Below are positions 27,248 through 30,003 of a DNA stretch of 30,003 bases, piece by piece. The notes below the pieces were generated by a model that saw only the letters and a list, made by a program, of their open reading frames with translations, was not told where the DNA came from and ran no database searches. Source of the DNA: a virus. Position numbers and translations under genes: made by a program. The first letter of the stretch is position 1, and the number at the start of each line of letters is the position of its first letter. The stretch spans positions 1 to 30,003 of the IMG/VR virus record IMGVR_UViG_3300021962_007334. One strand, written 5' to 3'.

Positions 27248-29295
27248 AAAAAATCCTAACTAGTCCTTGGACTGCCCTTTTAACATTGGCACTTATTTTA
27301 AGTATAAGAATTGCTGATCCTGTCTTTGTAGAAAGTGTAAGACTACGCTACTTTGACACACTAATTACACAAAAAGCTCCTACAGCTAACAACATCTATG
27401 CAGTAAACATAGATGAAGCAGCATTGGACAAATACGGTCAATGGCCTTTACCGAGGGCAGAGTATGCAAAAATTATTAAAGATCTTTATGATCGTGGCGC
27501 TGGCCTTGTTGTGCTCAATGTTATCATGGCTGAGTCTGATCGCACTGGTGGCGATGCTGTTCTCGCAAATGCCCTAAAACAATATCCAGTTGTATTAGGA
27601 TCAGTTCCTAGTGATCGAACAAAAAATAAACCTCGCAATCCTGGATCAGCGGTACTAGGGCCAGAACATCTAGATCAAATCGTACAGTATCCCGGATTAA
27701 TTGCTAATATTCCTTCATTAGAAAACGCTGCCGCAGGCATTGGTATTGTTAGTACACTTCCTGAAGTAGACGGTGTTAATCGAAGATTGCCGTTAGTAGT
27801 ATCAGTAGACGGAAAACTATATCCTAGTATATCGATGGAAGCTCTACGTGTGGCTGCTGGGGATTCTACTTTCCAAGTTAAACTCAACGAAGGCGGTGTT
27901 GAGAAAATGCGTATTCCAAAGTTTGGCCCTATTACTACAGATCCATTGGGTCGTGTGTGGATCGATTGGAGTCAAGAGAATAAACAAGCAAGTCTAATGA
28001 ACCTGCCAAAAGACTTTCACGGCGCTATTGTTATTGTAGGTCCAACGGCAGCAGGCATTGCCAATCCTTTACCTACAAGCAAAGGCGCTGTATTTCCACA
28101 AGACGTGCAGGCCGCAGTAATTGGCACAATGGTTAACGGCATTACTATCCAGAGACCCGATTGGGCCGATGGTGCTGAACTCATAGCCCTAGCAGCATTG
28201 GGCATAGCTTTACTTTTCTTAACGAGGTGGACTTATGTTGGACTTGCTAGTGGCGTTATCGCTCTTGGTGTTTTGTATCCTGTTTCTCAATATCTGTATA
28301 CGAATAATCTTTGGCTCGTTGACATCACTGCTCTTGCTGTTGGCCTCACTCTTGTTCTGCTTCATGCTTATGGCGTTAAGTTTGTAAGTGAGTTCTTGCA
28401 GAAACAGGCAATCAAGAAACAGTTTGCTGGCTACTGCTCTCCCGAAGTTGTTAGACTGTTGCAGGAGAATCCAGACTTAATCAAGAAAGGCGTTAAGAAA
28501 GATGTATCAGTCATGTTCTCAGACTTACGCGGCTTTACTCCTATCGGCGAATACTTTGACAGGCCAGGCAACGGTGGTCCAGAAGGATTGGCACAGTATA
28601 TGAACGGATATATGGATGCTATTACTATTCCAATCATCGATGCCAACGGTATGGTTATCAAGTATGTAGGTGATGCAAGTATGCACATGCACGGTGCTCC
28701 ACTAGATGATCCTAATCATGCTCGCACTATTGTTGAAGTGGGTCTAAAGATGTTAGATGCTGTAGCTGCCTTTACCAAAGAAAAAGAAGCACAAGGTTTA
28801 CCGCCAGCTGCAATGGGGTGGGGTTGTAATACCGGCGATGGCTACATCGGTGAAATGGGTAGTACAGCAAGACACGGGTATGACATTTTAGGCGACATGG
28901 TTTCAACAGCCGCACGTTTAGAAGCACGTTGTAAAGCATACGGTGTGTTATGTATTATCGGCGCTGAAACATACAACAGGACTAAAGATGATTTCTTTTA
29001 CTTGCTATTGGACAATTTACAACCAAAAGGTAAGACAGTAGCAGATTTGATCTATACAGCATTACGTACTCGCGGTGAAGATTACACTAGAGATAAGATA
29101 ACACATGATGTAATGCACGACTTGTACAAACAGAAAAAGTTTGACGAGGCTGCGGCAATTTGTGCTAAGATGACAGGCACCTTTGGCGGACAAATGGACA
29201 CGTATTACGAAATGTGGATTGAACGCTGTGCGTTTATGAAAGAACAAAAATTACCGGATAACTGGAACGGTGAGTTTGTAGCTCACGAAAAGTAA
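27241..29295 (+). CDS. CHASE2-domain adenylate/guanylate cyclase
   Basis: A 684-residue membrane signalling enzyme. A membrane segment at 10-25 is followed by an extracytoplasmic CHASE2 sensor (about 30-305: IYAVNIDEAALDKYGQWPLP, VVLGSVPSD, GVNRRLPLVV), three membrane segments (about 307-385), and a class III cyclase domain (about 420-600). Metal-binding Asp428 (MFSDLRGF) and Asp478 (KYVGDAS) are present; Lys474 and Asp548 (HGYDILGD) favour adenine. The transition-state Asn of the usual GDxVNxAARLE is Ser555 here, while Arg559 is kept; activity may be lowered. It lacks a Shine-Dalgarno site. It closes the curli cluster. Confidence 0.93.
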   Translation: MLKKILTSPWTALLTLALILSIRIADPVFVESVRLRYFDTLITQKAPTANNIYAVNIDEAALDKYGQWPLPRAEYAKIIKDLYDRGAGLVVLNVIMAESDRTGGDAVLANALKQYPVVLGSVPSDRTKNKPRNPGSAVLGPEHLDQIVQYPGLIANIPSLENAAAGIGIVSTLPEVDGVNRRLPLVVSVDGKLYPSISMEALRVAAGDSTFQVKLNEGGVEKMRIPKFGPITTDPLGRVWIDWSQENKQASLMNLPKDFHGAIVIVGPTAAGIANPLPTSKGAVFPQDVQAAVIGTMVNGITIQRPDWADGAELIALAALGIALLFLTRWTYVGLASGVIALGVLYPVSQYLYTNNLWLVDITALAVGLTLVLLHAYGVKFVSEFLQKQAIKKQFAGYCSPEVVRLLQENPDLIKKGVKKDVSVMFSDLRGFTPIGEYFDRPGNGGPEGLAQYMNGYMDAITIPIIDANGMVIKYVGDASMHMHGAPLDDPNHARTIVEVGLKMLDAVAAFTKEKEAQGLPPAAMGWGCNTGDGYIGEMGSTARHGYDILGDMVSTAARLEARCKAYGVLCIIGAETYNRTKDDFFYLLLDNLQPKGKTVADLIYTALRTRGEDYTRDKITHDVMHDLYKQKKFDEAAAICAKMTGTFGGQMDTYYEMWIERCAFMKEQKLPDNWNGEFVAHEK

Positions 29296-29781
29296 TTAAC
29301 TTCTTGTTATCATAGCAAAAGTGAAAAGCACAGTAGGAATAGCTATTGCCATGAAACTTGTACCTATAAGTAGTCTATCTATCATGTCGGACTGTGCTTG
29401 AATCCTAGCATTTTTTATGTCCGCTTCTAGCTTGGCCCGTTCTTTGTACATGCGTACACGTTCGGCCATCATTTGATCCCAAACATCTTTGTTGCCTGAA
29501 TATATCAACATTTCTTTTAGATCTTTTTCAGCATCACGTAGAGCTTTACTCTGCATGGCAATCTGTATTGACAATGCTCTAATCTGTCCATCAGTGAGAA
29601 TCTTTTTGCTGTTTTGTGCTGCCACATTAGCACTATGAATCTTATCGCTGTTTTCAAAGAACTTGGCAAATTGTCCGTAAAGGCTGTTAACGTCTTTGCC
29701 TAGAGCGATGGCCTTTTTAATATAACCCACTGATTGTTGTGCGGCAGTGAAAGCAATGCCAAGTGTAATAGGATCAATCAT
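29296..29781 (-). CDS. Coiled-coil phage protein with C-terminal membrane segment
   Basis: A 161-residue protein on the minus strand. The N-terminus (MIDPITLGIAFTAAQQSVGYIKKAI) is helical, residues 60-130 form a charged coiled coil (KALRDAEKDLKEM, YKERAKLEADIKNARIQ), and the last 25 residues are one hydrophobic segment ending in TRS. Its stop is directly adjacent to the stop of the cyclase gene (convergent, no gap). The start overlaps the stop of the upstream minus-strand gene as ATGA. I believe similar proteins exist in large marine phages; function unknown. Confidence 0.78.
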   Translation of the reverse strand: MIDPITLGIAFTAAQQSVGYIKKAIALGKDVNSLYGQFAKFFENSDKIHSANVAAQNSKKILTDGQIRALSIQIAMQSKALRDAEKDLKEMLIYSGNKDVWDQMMAERVRMYKERAKLEADIKNARIQAQSDMIDRLLIGTSFMAIAIPTVLFTFAMITRS

Positions 29782-29936
29782 GTTTTCTTAGGATCCTTAT
29801 CTTTGGGCTGTGGCTTTGTCCATTCTACACATACCACTTTGCGATTGTAGACATCGCCGGTCCAGGTCCATTTGATACACCGAGGCTCATTTGATAACAT
29901 GCCCGCTAATAATAGCGAAGCAACTGCATTTACCAT
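29778..29936 (-). CDS. Small 52-residue phage protein
   Basis: Read from ATG at 29936 on the minus strand behind a strong ribosome site (AGGAGGGG). The product begins MVNAVASLLLAGMLSNEPRC, continues with KWTWTGDVYNRKVVCVEW and ends in a Lys/Pro-rich tail (KPQPKDKDPKKT). A short hydrophobic start and two cysteines 16 apart are visible. The ATGA overlap with the next gene supports it as real. Function unknown. Confidence 0.72.
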   Translation of the reverse strand: MVNAVASLLLAGMLSNEPRCIKWTWTGDVYNRKVVCVEWTKPQPKDKDPKKT

Positions 29937-29954
29937 AATCGCCCCTCCTACTAA

Positions 29955-30003
29955 TTAACTTTCGCCGGCTGATGCTGATTTCTCGTCTTCGGTCTTCTTG
30001 GTT
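29955..30003 (-). CDS. C-terminal end of a minus-strand gene (cut by window edge)
   Basis: An open frame enters from the right edge and stops at TAA (29955-29957), 19 nt before the start of the 52-residue gene. The visible tail, TKKTEDEKSASAGES, is charged and typical of a protein C-terminus. Nothing can be said about the rest. Confidence 0.4.
   Translation of the reverse strand, partial: TKKTEDEKSASAGES

Noticed and set aside
21970-29295. Window is a bacterial chromosome segment with a curli operon
   Set aside because: The flanking genes (NrdAB block, MazG, DEDD exonuclease, HNH, bS21 out of its usual context, overlapping + strand genes) and similar base composition throughout favour a phage, but this cannot be excluded without structural genes in view.
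1-30003. CRISPR array, insertion sequence or integrase/att site
   Set aside because: No regularly spaced repeats, transposase or recombinase motif, or terminal inverted repeats were found by eye.

Overview
The window reads as part of a large tailed-phage genome, most probably a T4-like (marine/freshwater myovirus-type) phage of a Gram-negative, probably proteobacterial host. The reasons are: almost every gene is on the + strand, with ATGA or 1-nt overlaps; the gene mix is phage-like (class Ia ribonucleotide reductase with glutaredoxin, HNH endonuclease, MazG-like protein, TIGR02466-type 2OG-Fe(II) oxygenase, DEDD exonuclease, TIGR02594/CHAP peptidase, SleB-type hydrolase, ribosomal protein bS21, Hsp20); T4-type late-promoter octamers (NATAAATA) occur; and no bacterial housekeeping operon is present. 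No terminase, capsid or tail gene lies in the window, so the phage call is an inference. DnaK reads as beta/gammaproteobacterial in flavour, which hints at the host class only.

Layout. 1-3116: nucleotide/redox operon (NrdA C-terminus, class II aldolase-like protein, NrdB, glutaredoxin, Sm-like protein). 3143-5432: PAAR-like/CHAP peptidase, YbaN-like membrane protein, 2OG-Fe(II) oxygenase, small protein. 5440-5828: a circularly permuted two-piece tmRNA gene (acceptor piece first, then the mRNA-like piece), with a tiny membrane-peptide ORF in the intervening segment. 5936-9950: DUF4214-type protein, nitrilase-family hydrolase, AhpC/DUF2061/AhpD peroxide cassette, SGNH hydrolase. 9963-11970: small phage proteins, HNH endonuclease, a structured non-coding region of about 200 nt, SleB-like hydrolase, membrane protein. 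12051-14990: two lipoproteins, a surface-antigen-like protein, a coiled-coil membrane protein. 14983-16126: bS21, exonuclease, MazG. 16213-18962: DnaK, Hsp20, ClpS. 19236-20460: heme oxygenase and a ferredoxin-dependent bilin reductase. 20469-21902: a protein with a T4-like capsid-targeting N-terminus. 21970-29295: a curli-type secretion cluster (CsgF, SH3-extended CsgG, two curlin-repeat proteins, a FecR-domain protein) ending in a CHASE2-adenylate cyclase. 29296-30003: short genes on the minus strand.

How the parts may work together (inference). NrdAB and glutaredoxin supply dNTPs. bS21, tmRNA, DnaK, Hsp20 and ClpS would let the phage adjust host translation and protein quality control. AhpC/AhpD would protect from peroxide. 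HO plus bilin reductase would turn haem into a bilin. The curli-like cluster would export amyloid-like fibres through a phage-encoded outer-membrane pore, with a cyclic-nucleotide signal next to it. The most unusual items are the permuted tmRNA with its nested small ORF, the phage curli/cyclase cluster, the haem-to-bilin pair, and the uncharacterised RNA near 10835-11035.
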